Assembly: GCA_963815125.1 (NCBI GenBank)
Contig: CAWFFM010000002.1
Span: 1,302,001-1,366,000, forward strand
DNA length: 64,000 nucleotides
Source of the DNA: Actinocatenispora sp963815125
GTDB taxonomy: Bacteria; Actinomycetota; Actinomycetes; Mycobacteriales; Micromonosporaceae
Direction: 5' to 3'
The stretch's first letter is position 1; each line of letters begins with the position of its first letter. The notes beneath the pieces were generated by a model. The model was not told where the DNA came from, ran no database searches, and saw only the letters and a program-made list of their open reading frames with translations. The position numbers and the translations under genes are program-made. Shown here in pieces: positions 8,013 through 20,856 of the stretch.

Positions 8013-9347
8013 TCAGGCTCCGTACCGTAGCGGCGGCTCCAGCAGAGCGGTCGCCACGGCGTCGGCCAGCGGGTCGAGTTCGTCGGCGGCCAGCGTACTG
8101 ACGGTGATGCGCAGTCCCGGCGAACTGCTGATCCGATGGCCGGCCCCGGGCGCCACCACCCACCCGGCATCCCGGAGTCTGGTCAGCGCGGCAGTCTCGT
8201 CGGCCACCGGCACCCAGACGTTGATGCCGCTCCTGCCGTATGCGGCCACACCACGTACGGCGAGAGCCTGTCGCAATCCGTCGCGGCGGGCCGCGTAGTG
8301 CCGCCGCGCCGTCCCGATCAGTGCGCTGACCTCGGGGTCCTGCCAGAGTTCCAGGACCAGTCGCTGCAGTACACCGGACACCCAGCCGGCGCCCAGTCGC
8401 TGCCGGCCGGACACCCTGGCCACCGTGGTCGCATCCCCGGCCAGCACCGCAAGCCGCAGGTCCGGCCCGTACGGTTTGGACACCGAGCGCAGGAACACCC
8501 AGGACCGGGTGCCGCCGACCACCGGAGCGAGGCGCTGCTCGGACAGTTCCGCGGCGTGGTCGTCCTCGATGACCAGCACCTCAGGGCTCATCGACAGTAC
8601 GGTGCGCAGTTCGGCGGCCCGGGCCGCACCGATCGCCGCTCCGGTGGGGTTCTGGGCACGGCTGGTGATGATCACCGCGCGGGCACCGGCGGTCAGGGCC
8701 GTACGCAGACCGGCAGCGGTCGGCCCGTCCTGGTCGACGGGCACCGGTACGGGAGTCAGCCGCAATGCGGCGAGCAGATCGAGCAGGTTGGCCCAGCCGG
8801 GGTCCTCGACCGCGACCCGGTCACCGGTGGTGAGGTGTGCGGCCAGGGCGCGCTCGATGCCGTCCAGCGCTCCGCTGGTGACGGTGAGCGCGTCGGCTGT
8901 GACGCCGTCGTCGGCCAGTCGCCGCCGGGCGATGTCGAGCAGTTCCGGCAGGGGCCCGGCGGTGCCGTAACCGCTGGGGGTCAGCCAGGCGGGATGTTCG
9001 GCGAGGCGGCGCAGCCGGGGCCCGAGCGGGGGTAGCAGCCGCGGGTCCGGTCCGCCCTCGGCGAGGTCACGGGCGCCGGCCGGGACCTCCGGGCGGTGCG
9101 CCGGCCGGCCCGCCAGAGCCGGGCGTGACCGCACCCGGGTGCCGGCCCGCCCGGCGGTTTCGATGATGGCGCGCTGTCGCAGGTCGCGGTAGGCGGCGGC
9201 AACGGTCGCCGCACTGACTCCCAGATGCCCGGCGAGTCGGCGGATCGGCGGCAGCGGATCCCCTGGCGCCGGCACGCCGGTGCGCACGGCCTGTTCGATA
9301 CTCGCCGCAATTTCCGCCGCGGTCGATCCGTGATAATGTTCCAGCAC
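8013..9347 (-). CDS. MocR/PdxR-type transcriptional regulator (GntR HTH plus aminotransferase domain)
   Basis: Regulator with an N-terminal GntR winged helix (residues about 8-75, PPIRRLAGHLGVSAATVAAAYRDL) joined by a short linker to a fold-type I aminotransferase-like domain that binds pyridoxal phosphate. The PLP lysine context is visible as LRSVSKPYGPDLRLAVLAGD near residue 290, and SRAQNPTGAAI marks the substrate side. Such proteins usually sense PLP or an amino-substrate and regulate a divergent gene. Here the divergent gene encodes a pyridoxamine-oxidase-like/GNAT fusion 66 nt away. The start is GTG. A TACAAT -10 box lies 9 nt upstream, giving a near-leaderless message. Confidence 0.88.
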   Translation of the reverse strand: MLEHYHGSTAAEIAASIEQAVRTGVPAPGDPLPPIRRLAGHLGVSAATVAAAYRDLRQRAIIETAGRAGTRVRSRPALAGRPAHRPEVPAGARDLAEGGPDPRLLPPLGPRLRRLAEHPAWLTPSGYGTAGPLPELLDIARRRLADDGVTADALTVTSGALDGIERALAAHLTTGDRVAVEDPGWANLLDLLAALRLTPVPVPVDQDGPTAAGLRTALTAGARAVIITSRAQNPTGAAIGAARAAELRTVLSMSPEVLVIEDDHAAELSEQRLAPVVGGTRSWVFLRSVSKPYGPDLRLAVLAGDATTVARVSGRQRLGAGWVSGVLQRLVLELWQDPEVSALIGTARRHYAARRDGLRQALAVRGVAAYGRSGINVWVPVADETAALTRLRDAGWVVAPGAGHRISSSPGLRITVSTLAADELDPLADAVATALLEPPLRYGA

Positions 9348-9413
9348 AGTTCCACTATTGTACTAGAACAAACTCGAACAAGCAAACCGAAGCCGATCAC
9401 ACGGAGCCGCGCC
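9348..9413. promoter_or_regulatory. Divergent mocR / oxidase-GNAT control region
   Basis: This unusually AT-rich 66-nt spacer contains the inverted repeat TTGT-N6-ACAA, which spans the minus-strand -10 TACAAT of the regulator gene. It also contains a direct repeat: TAGAACAA (9364-9371) and TCGAACAA (9374-9381), exactly 10 bp apart. Further GAACA/TGTTC halves occur just inside the regulator gene. Direct repeats one helical turn apart plus a dyad are typical of MocR operators, so this is the probable binding site. Confidence 0.6.
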
Positions 9414-10670
9414 ATGTCGGAGACACTCCCCGTCACCGCACGGACCACCCCGCACCGTTACCCGGACCGGATGCGCGACCGCACGACCCTCCATCAGGTC
9501 CTCGACGAGGCGCTGCACTGCCATCTGGCCTACGTCACCGACGACGGGCCCCGGGTCCTACCCACCCTGCACGTACGGCTCGACGACACGCTCTACCTGC
9601 ACGGATCTACCGGGAGCGGGCCGATGCTCGCGGCCCGCGACGGTCTGGACGTATGCGTCGCCGTCACCCTGCTCGACGGACTCGCCTTCGCGCGTTCCCA
9701 GTTCCACCACTCGGCCAACTACCGTTCCGCGGTGGTGCACGCCCGGGCCACCCCGGTCACCGATCCGACCGTCAAGAGCAATGTCCTCGCCGCGCTCGTG
9801 GACCAGTTGGCGCCGGGACGCGCTGCGGACAGCCGACCGCCCACCGAGCGGGAACTGGCCGCGACGACCGTCCTGGCAGTACCGCTGGCAGAGGCGTCGG
9901 TGAAGGTCCGCGACGGTGGCATCAACGAGGACGAGGCCGACCTGGACCTGCCGCACTGGGCCGGTGTGCTGCCCCTGCGCACGAGCGCCGGAGCAGCCGA
10001 GTCCGACGACCCCGCCCGACCCGTACCGGACTACCTGCTCGACTGGCAGCGGGGCCCCCACCCGACCCGCTCGCCCTGGCTGACCGCGGCACCGATGACC
10101 GGCCGGCTGGTGGGACTGGAGCCACTGAGCCTGACGCACGTCGACGATCTGTACGAGGCCGGCGCCGACCCCGAGGTGTGGCGCTGGATGGGCAGTCCGC
10201 CACCCCCCGACCGGGCCGGTCTCGCCCGGCAGGTGGCGGACGCGATCCAGGCCGGCACCGCGGGACTGCGGGCCACCTGGGCGCAGATCGAGCTGGCCAC
10301 CGGCCGGGCTGTGGGCGCGACGTCCTTCTACGACATCGAACCGGTCCACCGACGGGTCGAGATCGGCTACACCTGGCTGGGCCGCCCCTGGTGGCGGACC
10401 GGCATCAACACCGAGGCAAAGCTGCTGCTGATGGGCCGGGCGTTCGACGAGCTGGGTGCACTACGGGTCAGCTGGCGTACCGACATCCGCAACGAACGCT
10501 CCCAGCGGGCCATCGAGCGCCTCGGCGCCTCCCGCGACGGCGTACTGCGTAACCACATGAAACGGGCGGACGGCAGCCAACGCGACAGCGTGGTCTACTC
10601 ACTGACCGACCAGGAGTGGCCGGCCGTACGGGACCGGCTCACCACCCGGTTGGCGCGCGTGACGGCCTGA
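9414..10670 (+). CDS. Pyridoxamine 5'-phosphate oxidase-like / GNAT acetyltransferase fusion
   Basis: Two-domain protein of 418 residues. Residues about 15-215 are a flavin-binding split barrel of the Pyridox_ox_2/NimA type (HCHLAYVTDDGPRVLPTLHVRLDDTLYLHGS, then DGLAFARSQFHHSANYRSAVVHARA). Residues about 235-415 are a RimJ/RimL-type acetyltransferase (GRLVGLEPLSLTHVDDLYEAG, ...VEIGYTWLGRPWWRTGINTEAK, NERSQRAIERLGA). The fusion is known in actinobacteria but its substrates are not. The ATG has a GGAG site 9 nt upstream. It is divergent from the MocR regulator, which probably controls it. Confidence 0.85.
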   Translation: MSETLPVTARTTPHRYPDRMRDRTTLHQVLDEALHCHLAYVTDDGPRVLPTLHVRLDDTLYLHGSTGSGPMLAARDGLDVCVAVTLLDGLAFARSQFHHSANYRSAVVHARATPVTDPTVKSNVLAALVDQLAPGRAADSRPPTERELAATTVLAVPLAEASVKVRDGGINEDEADLDLPHWAGVLPLRTSAGAAESDDPARPVPDYLLDWQRGPHPTRSPWLTAAPMTGRLVGLEPLSLTHVDDLYEAGADPEVWRWMGSPPPPDRAGLARQVADAIQAGTAGLRATWAQIELATGRAVGATSFYDIEPVHRRVEIGYTWLGRPWWRTGINTEAKLLLMGRAFDELGALRVSWRTDIRNERSQRAIERLGASRDGVLRNHMKRADGSQRDSVVYSLTDQEWPAVRDRLTTRLARVTA

Positions 10671-10693
10671 CCGTACGGCCGTGCCGGCGGCGC

Positions 10694-10716
10694 TTGTCGG
10701 ACCGGCGCGGCAGGAT
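10694..10716 (+). promoter_or_regulatory. PafBC-type promoter of lhr
   Basis: TTGTCGGAC, 8 nt, then CAGGAT. The first half matches the TTGTCRG element exactly. The -10 differs from TAnnnT only at its first base. A GTG lies 7 nt after the -10 box, the same distance as at recA. Confidence 0.55.
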
Positions 10717-10723
10717 GGACGGC

Positions 10724-15385
<4,662 letters not shown>

Positions 15386-15415
15386 GTGTGCACACCACCG
15401 TACGGGCTTCAGCGG

Positions 15416-15444
15416 TTGCACGCTCGGGGAGTAACCGCCATACT
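15416..15444 (+). promoter_or_regulatory. Promoter of the VOC gene
   Basis: TTGCAC (15416-15421) and CATACT (15439-15444) are separated by 17 nt. They resemble the vegetative -35 and -10 boxes and sit 29 nt before the ATG of the VOC protein, which has its own AAAGGA ribosome site. Confidence 0.5.
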
Positions 15445-15473
15445 TTCTTCACTGGTTACGAAAGGACGGCATC

Positions 15474-15845
15474 ATGACTGGCATCGCCCGGCTGAGCACC
15501 ATCGTGCTCGACTGCCCCGACCCGCAGATCCTCGCGGAGTTCTACCGGGAACTGACCGGATGGCAGCAGCTCGACAGCGATGACGAGGACTGGGTGGACC
15601 TCAGCGATGGCGGCGGAGTCCGGCTGGCCTTCCAGCGCGCCCCGGACCACCAACCGCCCACCTGGCCGCAGCCCGACCACCCGCAGCAGTTCCACCTCGA
15701 CCTGGCCATCGACGAGAGCGAGGTGGCCAGCGCCGAACAGCGGGTACTCGCGCTCGGCGCGGGCCAGCCCGAGACCCAGCCCGGCGGCCGGTGGAAGGTG
15801 TTCACCGACCCGGCCGGACATCCCTTCTGCCTCTGCTGGGACTGA
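15474..15845 (+). CDS. VOC (glyoxalase/dioxygenase-like) family protein
   Basis: Small protein of 123 residues with the paired beta-alpha-beta-beta-beta fold of the vicinal oxygen chelate superfamily. The start IARLSTIVLDCPDPQILAEFYRELTGW and the end GGRWKVFTDPAGHPFCLCWD match the glyoxalase-like subgroup common in actinobacteria. The substrate is unknown. The ATG has an AAAGGA site 8 nt upstream and a recognisable promoter. It converges with the LLM oxidoreductase gene across a gap of 45 nt that has no clear hairpin. Confidence 0.85.
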   Translation: MTGIARLSTIVLDCPDPQILAEFYRELTGWQQLDSDDEDWVDLSDGGGVRLAFQRAPDHQPPTWPQPDHPQQFHLDLAIDESEVASAEQRVLALGAGQPETQPGGRWKVFTDPAGHPFCLCWD

Positions 15846-15890
15846 CCACCGGGCCGGCGCAACACACCTCGACGATCGATCCGGTGCTGG

Positions 15891-16826
15891 TCAGCTCGAG
15901 AGTTGCGGGAGGACCTCCGCGGCCACCAGCTCCAACTGATCCAGATCCGACAGGTCCAGGGTCTGCAGGTACAGCCGGGAGGCACCGAGCTCACCGAACC
16001 GGCCGATCTGGTCCACCAGTTCGGCCGGCGTACCGGCCAGGCCGTTCCCCCGCAACTCCGCCAGGTCCCGCCCGATCGCCGACGCACGGCGACGCAGTTG
16101 CGCGTCGTCAGCCCCGCAGCACAACACCTGCGCGGCGGAGAACCGGATGCTCGTCGGATCGCGCCCGATCTCCCGGCAGGTCGCACGTACGCCGTCGAAC
16201 AGAGCGCCGGTCTGCTCCAGATCGGCGAACGGGACATTGAACTCGTCGGCGTAACGGGCCGCGAGCTGCGGAGTACGACGCTTCCCGGCGCCACCGACCA
16301 GGATCGGCGGCCGGGGCTGCTGGACCGTACGTACCAGTCCCGGCGCCTCGCTCAACTGGTAGTAGCGACCGGCGAAGGAGAAGGTACGGTCCGCCGGCGT
16401 CTCCCACAGCCCGGTGATGACGGCGAGCTGCTCGGCATAGCGGTCGAAACGCTCCCCCAGGTCAGGAAACGGGATGCCGTAGGCATGGTGCTCCTCGGCG
16501 TACCAGCCGCTACCGATACCCAGTTCCACCCGACCACCCGACATCTGGTCGACCTGCGCGACCATCACCGCCAGCGGTCCGGGCAGTCGGAACGTCGTCG
16601 GCGACATCAGAGTGCCCAGCCGGATCCGGTCGGTGTCGCGGGCCAGCCCAGCCAGGGTCACCCAGGCGTCCGTCGTCCCGGGCTCACCCGATACGTCACC
16701 CATCTTCAGGTAATGATCGGAGCGGAAGAACGCGTCGAAACCGCACGCCTCGCTGTGCCGCGCCACCCGCAACAACTGCTCGTAGTCGGCGCCCTGCTGA
16801 GGTTCGGTGAAGATACGAAGCTGCAT
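15891..16826 (-). CDS. LLM-class F420-dependent oxidoreductase
   Basis: Protein of 311 residues with the bacterial luciferase-like TIM barrel. The N-terminus MQLRIFTEPQQGADYEQLLRVARHSE, the FFRSDHYLKMG strand, GRVELGIGSGWYAEEHHAYG and IPFPDLGERF near residues 130-165 are typical of the F420-binding subfamily. The enzyme would use the deazaflavin cofactor F420, consistent with an actinomycete host. The substrate cannot be told. No good ribosome site precedes the ATG; TACGGC lies 6 nt upstream and might be a -10 box of a leaderless message. Confidence 0.85.
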   Translation of the reverse strand: MQLRIFTEPQQGADYEQLLRVARHSEACGFDAFFRSDHYLKMGDVSGEPGTTDAWVTLAGLARDTDRIRLGTLMSPTTFRLPGPLAVMVAQVDQMSGGRVELGIGSGWYAEEHHAYGIPFPDLGERFDRYAEQLAVITGLWETPADRTFSFAGRYYQLSEAPGLVRTVQQPRPPILVGGAGKRRTPQLAARYADEFNVPFADLEQTGALFDGVRATCREIGRDPTSIRFSAAQVLCCGADDAQLRRRASAIGRDLAELRGNGLAGTPAELVDQIGRFGELGASRLYLQTLDLSDLDQLELVAAEVLPQLSS

Positions 16827-16923
16827 GACCCAGCCGTACCCAATACCGTCCCCTACCTACCTCGGCCGGCGCCGGCCCTCCACGCGTGGCGGGTGCGACC
16901 ACCTCCGCAGCGGTAGCGTGACC

Positions 16924-17164
16924 ATGGTGGACGAGCCCGGTACCGCCTACGACTGCATCAGCTTCACCACCGACTACGGCACCGTGGACGGTTTTGTCGC
17001 CGCATCGTGTCGGCGACACGTTCGGCTCGGTGGGCGCGGGTGAGCTCCTGCTCTACGTGGACTCCGCGGACCAGGCCACGCTCGCGGTGAACGGTGGCTA
17101 CGCCGCGGAACGGCTCGCACTCAGCACCGGCGACGTACTCCGACTCGCACCCGCCGACGGGTGA
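16924..17164 (+). pseudogene. SAM hydrolase (DUF62) remnant with internal deletion and frameshift
   Basis: The ATG frame at 16924 encodes CISFTTDYGTVDGFVAA, the characteristic N-terminus of the S-adenosyl-L-methionine hydrolase/halogenase-like DUF62 family. After about 26 codons it loses similarity. In another frame, 17012-17164 encodes GDTFGSVGAGELLLYVDSAD, then AVNGGYAAERL and STGDVLRL, matching the extreme C-terminus of the same family. Family members are about 250-280 residues, so roughly 180-200 central residues are missing and the two ends are out of frame. It is clearly a dead gene, left between the LLM and Nei2 genes. Confidence 0.8.
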
Positions 17165-17230
17165 ACGGTCGACCCGCGCCACCTCAGCGGACACCCGGCA
17201 CGTCACGGCACCGCGAGCAAGGATGGACAG

Positions 17231-18055
17231 ATGCCCGAAGGTGACACCGTCTGGCTGCACGCCCGGCAACTGCACCACGCGCTGCACGATGCACAGCTCA
17301 CCTCCAGCGACTTCCGACTACCTGCACTGGCCACCGTCGAGCTGACCGGCTGGCGGATCCCTGAGGTGGTCAGCCACGGCAAGCACCTGCTGATCCGGCT
17401 CACCGGACCGGACGGCGAGCGTCGTACGCTGCACTCGCATCTGCGCATGGACGGCACCTGGCGCATCCATCCGGCCGGGGGGCCGTACCGGGCGGCACCA
17501 CCGGCACACACCATCCGGGTGATGTTGGGTACGACAGTTGTTCGTGCCATCGGCTACCGGCTGCACGATGTCGCACTGGTGCCCACCGTCGACGAGGCCC
17601 GGCTGACCGGCCACCTCGGTCCTGACCTGCTCGGCCCGGGCTGGGACCCGGCCGAGGCGGTACGTCGGTTGACCGCCGACCCCGACCGGGAACTCGGTGA
17701 CGCGCTGCTCGACCAGCGCAACCTCGCCGGGATCGGCAATCTGTACAAGTGCGAGCTGGCGTTCCTGTCCGGAATCTCACCCTGGACGCCGGTCGGTGCG
17801 GTACCTGAACCGGCCGCGGTGGTACGGCTCGCCCGCCGGTTGCTATACGCGAACCGGGAGCGGTGGGAGCAGGTCACCACCGGCTCGTTGCGCCGGGGAG
17901 AACAGACCTTCGTCTATGGCCGGGGCGGCCGACCGTGCCGTCGGTGCGGGACGCGGATCCGTCGTGCGGAGCAGGCCGGGCAGCCCGACGGTCGGCGCGT
18001 CACCTACTGGTGCCCACACTGTCAGCCCGGCCCGGGTCCACCGACCGCACCGTGA
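17231..18055 (+). CDS. nei: Nei2/Nei-type DNA glycosylase (endonuclease VIII family)
   Basis: Bifunctional DNA glycosylase/AP lyase that removes oxidised bases. After the initiator Met come the catalytic Pro and Glu (MPEGDTVW), the PEGD-T form being typical of Nei rather than Fpg. The H2TH region is LLDQRNLAGIGNLYKCE near residue 160. The C-terminus carries a four-Cys zinc finger (CRRCGTRIRR ... YWCPHC). The protein is 274 residues. An AAGGA site precedes the ATG. The gene converges with pspM across about 20 nt, where an imperfect GTGACC/GGTCAC stem could end both transcripts. Confidence 0.88.
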   Translation: MPEGDTVWLHARQLHHALHDAQLTSSDFRLPALATVELTGWRIPEVVSHGKHLLIRLTGPDGERRTLHSHLRMDGTWRIHPAGGPYRAAPPAHTIRVMLGTTVVRAIGYRLHDVALVPTVDEARLTGHLGPDLLGPGWDPAEAVRRLTADPDRELGDALLDQRNLAGIGNLYKCELAFLSGISPWTPVGAVPEPAAVVRLARRLLYANRERWEQVTTGSLRRGEQTFVYGRGGRPCRRCGTRIRRAEQAGQPDGRRVTYWCPHCQPGPGPPTAP

Positions 18056-18075
18056 CCGGTGCGGGTCACCGTAAT

Positions 18076-18846
18076 TCAGCTGATCGGCATGGTCGGATCG
18101 CGCAGCTCGGACAGTCCCTGGGCGAACGCCGCCATCCGGTCCGCCGCGTCGGCCAGCCGGATGCTGGCGATCTCGTCGTCGGCCACCCCGTTCTCCGCGG
18201 CGCTCGCCGCGGCAGCGGCGACCAGCCGCTCGAAGGTGGTGACCCCGTCCTCCAGACGGACCAGCAGCAGCGCGTGCGACTCGGCGAGTGGCTGACGGGT
18301 GTCCGGGCCGGCGAAACGAAGGGCTCGTTCCACGGTGAGGATCCGACCGGCGAGTTCCCGTAGTGAGCGCTCGCCGGCGCTCGCCTCGTGCAACGCGTCG
18401 CTGATCTGCTCGCCGAGCGGGCCGTGCAGGTCGGTGAGGGCTGCGGCGGCCGCATCCAGGCGGGCCCAGGCCGGTGCAGCCGCAGAATCCCGGAACCGGC
18501 GCCGCGAGGCGCGCCGGCCCATTTCGTCGAGAGCCGCGCGGGCCGTCGGATTGACACCGAGTGCGGCGCGGATCGCCGCTCGCGCGGATCCACCGGAAAC
18601 CTCCGGCGGCCGGGCCGCTGGCAGTGGCGCAGCGGCCAGCGCCCGGTAGTCACGCCAACGGAAGAGCGCCAGCGCCACGGACGCACCGGCCGCGCCAGCC
18701 CATGCGGCGTCCGGCAGCCCCAGCCCCGCGTACGGGGTGAGAACCGCCGCCGCACCGGTCAGGCCGGCGCCCAGTACCGTCCACCGGCGGAAGGCCCGGC
18801 GGGCTCGGCGCAGCCGCCGGAAGCGCTGATCGCGAGTCTCCGCCAT
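18076..18846 (-). CDS. pspM: Phage-shock-type membrane protein PspM
   Basis: Protein of 256 residues with two hydrophobic segments near residues 24-65, preceded by a very basic N-terminus (RFRRLRRARRAFRRW), and a long helical Ala-rich cytoplasmic domain. Position directly after pspA and clgR, and this layout, match PspM (the M. tuberculosis Rv2743c type), the membrane partner of actinobacterial PspA. It would help hold PspA at the membrane during envelope stress. The ATG is preceded by CTGGAGGC. Identity rests mainly on context and architecture, since the family diverges quickly. Confidence 0.75.
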   Translation of the reverse strand: MAETRDQRFRRLRRARRAFRRWTVLGAGLTGAAAVLTPYAGLGLPDAAWAGAAGASVALALFRWRDYRALAAAPLPAARPPEVSGGSARAAIRAALGVNPTARAALDEMGRRASRRRFRDSAAAPAWARLDAAAAALTDLHGPLGEQISDALHEASAGERSLRELAGRILTVERALRFAGPDTRQPLAESHALLLVRLEDGVTTFERLVAAAAASAAENGVADDEIASIRLADAADRMAAFAQGLSELRDPTMPIS

Positions 18847-18921
18847 GCTGCCTCCAGGAAGCCCCGGTGCGGCCGCGACCGGCGTACCCGGCCACGGCCC
18901 GTCATGTCACCCACACGGGCA

Positions 18922-19800
18922 TCAGCCCGCCGAGGCGTCGGTGTTTCCGTCCTTCTTCATGTTCGCGCGCAACTGCTCCAACCGGGCGACGCCGGGCGTG
19001 TCTGCGCCACTACCGGAGTTGTTGGCACCGGCCGGGCCGGACGACACGGCCTGCTGTGCCGGTGCCGCGGTGAGCTGCTCGCCGGCCATGCTGGCCCGGA
19101 TCTGCTCGAGCCGGGCATTTCCCGCCATGTCGAGGCTGGATTTCTGAACCTCCAGCATCCGGCCTTCGACGGAGTTGTTGGCGAGCTCCGCACGTCCCAT
19201 CGCGTTGGCGTACCGGCGCTCGATCTTCTCCCGGACCTCGTCCAACGACGGGGTGTTGCCCGGGGCGGCCAGCTCCGACATGCTCTGCAGCGAGTTGGCG
19301 ACCTGCTCCTGCATCTTGGCCTGTTCAAGCTGGCTGAGCAGCTTGGTGCGTTCGGCCAGCTTCTGCTTGAGCATCATCGCGTTGTCGTCGACCGCCTTGC
19401 GGGCCTGCTGCGCCGCCCCGATCGACTGGTCGTGCAGGGTCTTCAGGTCCTCCATCGACTGCTCGGCGGAAACCAGCTGGGTGGCGAAGACCTGAGCGGT
19501 CTGCTCGAACTGCTGCGCCTTCGCCTCGTCGCCCTCGGAGCGGACCTTGTCCGCCATCACCAGCGCCTGCTTGGCCTGGCCCTGCAGCTGCTCCACCTGG
19601 GACATCTGCCGGGAAAGCTTCATCTCCAGCTGCCGCTGGTTCCCGATGACCGCGGCAGCCTGCTGCGTCAACGCCTGGTGCTGGCGTTGCGCGTCTTCGA
19701 TCGCCTGCTGGATCTGTACCTTCGGATCGGCGTACTCGTCGATCTTGGCGCCGAACAGCGCCATCAGGTATCGCCAGCCCTTGACGAACGGGTTCGCCAT
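18922..19800 (-). CDS. pspA: PspA/IM30 envelope-stress protein
   Basis: Membrane-surface scaffold of 292 residues. It starts MANPFVKGWRYLMALFGAKIDEYADPKVQIQQAIEDAQ, the amphipathic helix and first coil of the PspA/IM30 family, followed by the long coiled coil to about residue 220 (NQRQLEMKLSRQMSQVEQLQ). A low-complexity C-terminal tail holds two copies of a short repeat (ARLEQIRASM and ARLEQLRANM). The ATG at 19800 has an AGAGGAC site; the 17 upstream codons are not conserved. It works with ClgR and PspM. It is separated from clgR by 435 nt, which is unusually long. Confidence 0.92.
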   Translation of the reverse strand: MANPFVKGWRYLMALFGAKIDEYADPKVQIQQAIEDAQRQHQALTQQAAAVIGNQRQLEMKLSRQMSQVEQLQGQAKQALVMADKVRSEGDEAKAQQFEQTAQVFATQLVSAEQSMEDLKTLHDQSIGAAQQARKAVDDNAMMLKQKLAERTKLLSQLEQAKMQEQVANSLQSMSELAAPGNTPSLDEVREKIERRYANAMGRAELANNSVEGRMLEVQKSSLDMAGNARLEQIRASMAGEQLTAAPAQQAVSSGPAGANNSGSGADTPGVARLEQLRANMKKDGNTDASAG

Positions 19801-20235
19801 TGTTCGCGGTCCTCTCTGCGGCTCTGCAAGCGCCGACGTCGACGCGTTCATCCCATCGTGTCAGGCCAATGCGAGCATCGTCACGCCACCCCCGGGTAGT
19901 TATCGCGGCATCAACCGCGCAAGTGGCGGGAAAAGCGGCGGCACGGGTCGCGCCCGTCGTCACTCGACTTCCCGGCCGTCACCCAGGCCTGTCGCAGCCA
20001 CCCCCAGTCGCCGAGCACGTCATTCAAGTGTGCCTGACCGCGCCGGGCAACGAGAGCCCCTGACCGCCTTTCCGGGTTGAACCCGGGTAGCCCTGATCTC
20101 CGCTCCGGAACGCTTCCCGGGCTGAGCGGGCAGACAGCGAAAGATGGCGACATGTGACCCCAGGAAGTCCCTGGGTGGGCTGGACACGACAGGGGGCAGG
20201 CATCGCGTCATGCCGGTCACCAGCAGCCGGACCTC
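19801..20235 (-). other. 435-nt gap between clgR and pspA
   Basis: I see no convincing gene. The stretch contains the dyad CCGGGTT-G-AACCCGG at 20072-20086, next to an imperfect copy with TTCCGGAGCGGAG. The two form roughly 33-nt direct repeats that both begin CCCGGG and end TCAGGG on the minus strand. Near the clgR end is a small stem CCCAGG-N5-CCTGGG at about 20160. Near the pspA end is CGCGG-N6-CCGCG at about 19910. A pspA-specific promoter and a clgR terminator are expected here, but I cannot place them. Confidence 0.4.
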
Positions 20236-20658
20236 TCAGGCCGCGCAGACGACCTCGCCGCGACTGTTCGCGGCTGGGCGCTGGGCGGTAGGGCGGACGG
20301 CGCGTTGGAGTGTGGCCGTGGCCCGTGAACCTGGTCCCATCGTCACCGAATTCGTCACCGCCCCGGCCGCCTGGGCAGCAGGTTCGGACTCGCCACCGAC
20401 CGGCTGCAACACCCCGGTCATCTCCTCGGCGAGCGCCAAGGTGTCACTGACATCACGCAACACATCGGACAACTGCACCCCGAGCGCATCGCAGATCGAG
20501 GAGAGCAGCTCACTCGATGCTTCCTTCTGACCGCGTTCCAGCTCGGACAGGTAACCCAGGCTCACCTTCGCCTCGGTCGACACGTCACGAAGGGTACGTT
20601 GCTGGTCGAGTCGACGTTCTCGCAGCGTATCGCCCAGGACACGGCGCAACAGGACCAT
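20236..20658 (-). CDS. clgR: Transcriptional regulator ClgR (XRE-type HTH)
   Basis: Activator of Clp protease and phage-shock genes. Residues about 8-65 are a Cro/C1-type helix-turn-helix (LRERRLDQQRTLRDVSTEAKVSLGYLSELERGQKEASSELLSSICDAL), which is the ClgR signature. The ATG at 20658 has an excellent GGAGGAGGT site, so the long upstream frame is excluded. The protein has 140 residues and ends in ...VCAA. A C-terminal Ala-Ala is the known ClpP-recognised feature of ClgR and implies rapid turnover and feedback. It is followed by pspA and pspM, as in mycobacteria. Confidence 0.9.
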   Translation of the reverse strand: MVLLRRVLGDTLRERRLDQQRTLRDVSTEAKVSLGYLSELERGQKEASSELLSSICDALGVQLSDVLRDVSDTLALAEEMTGVLQPVGGESEPAAQAAGAVTNSVTMGPGSRATATLQRAVRPTAQRPAANSRGEVVCAA

Positions 20659-20856
20659 CGCACACCTCCTCCGGCGACCACCACACCCACGCCTACCGGC
20701 CCGCCGATCCGCGAGCACGGTCGGGAGCTCACGTCCCGCACGTACCGGGATGCTCGCCACGGTACCGCGCCAGGGCGACCCTGGCACGCCACCCCACCGG
20801 GTCATTCAACACACCATCGGCAGATGATCTTCCCATCCGGGCCGCAAATCCGACGG

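Noticed and set aside
20659..20856. Repeated GATGCTCGCCA (20748 and 20870) as a ClgR operator
   Set aside because: Two direct copies occur, but one lies inside the end of cinA and neither fits the CGC-N5-GCG ClgR pattern well.
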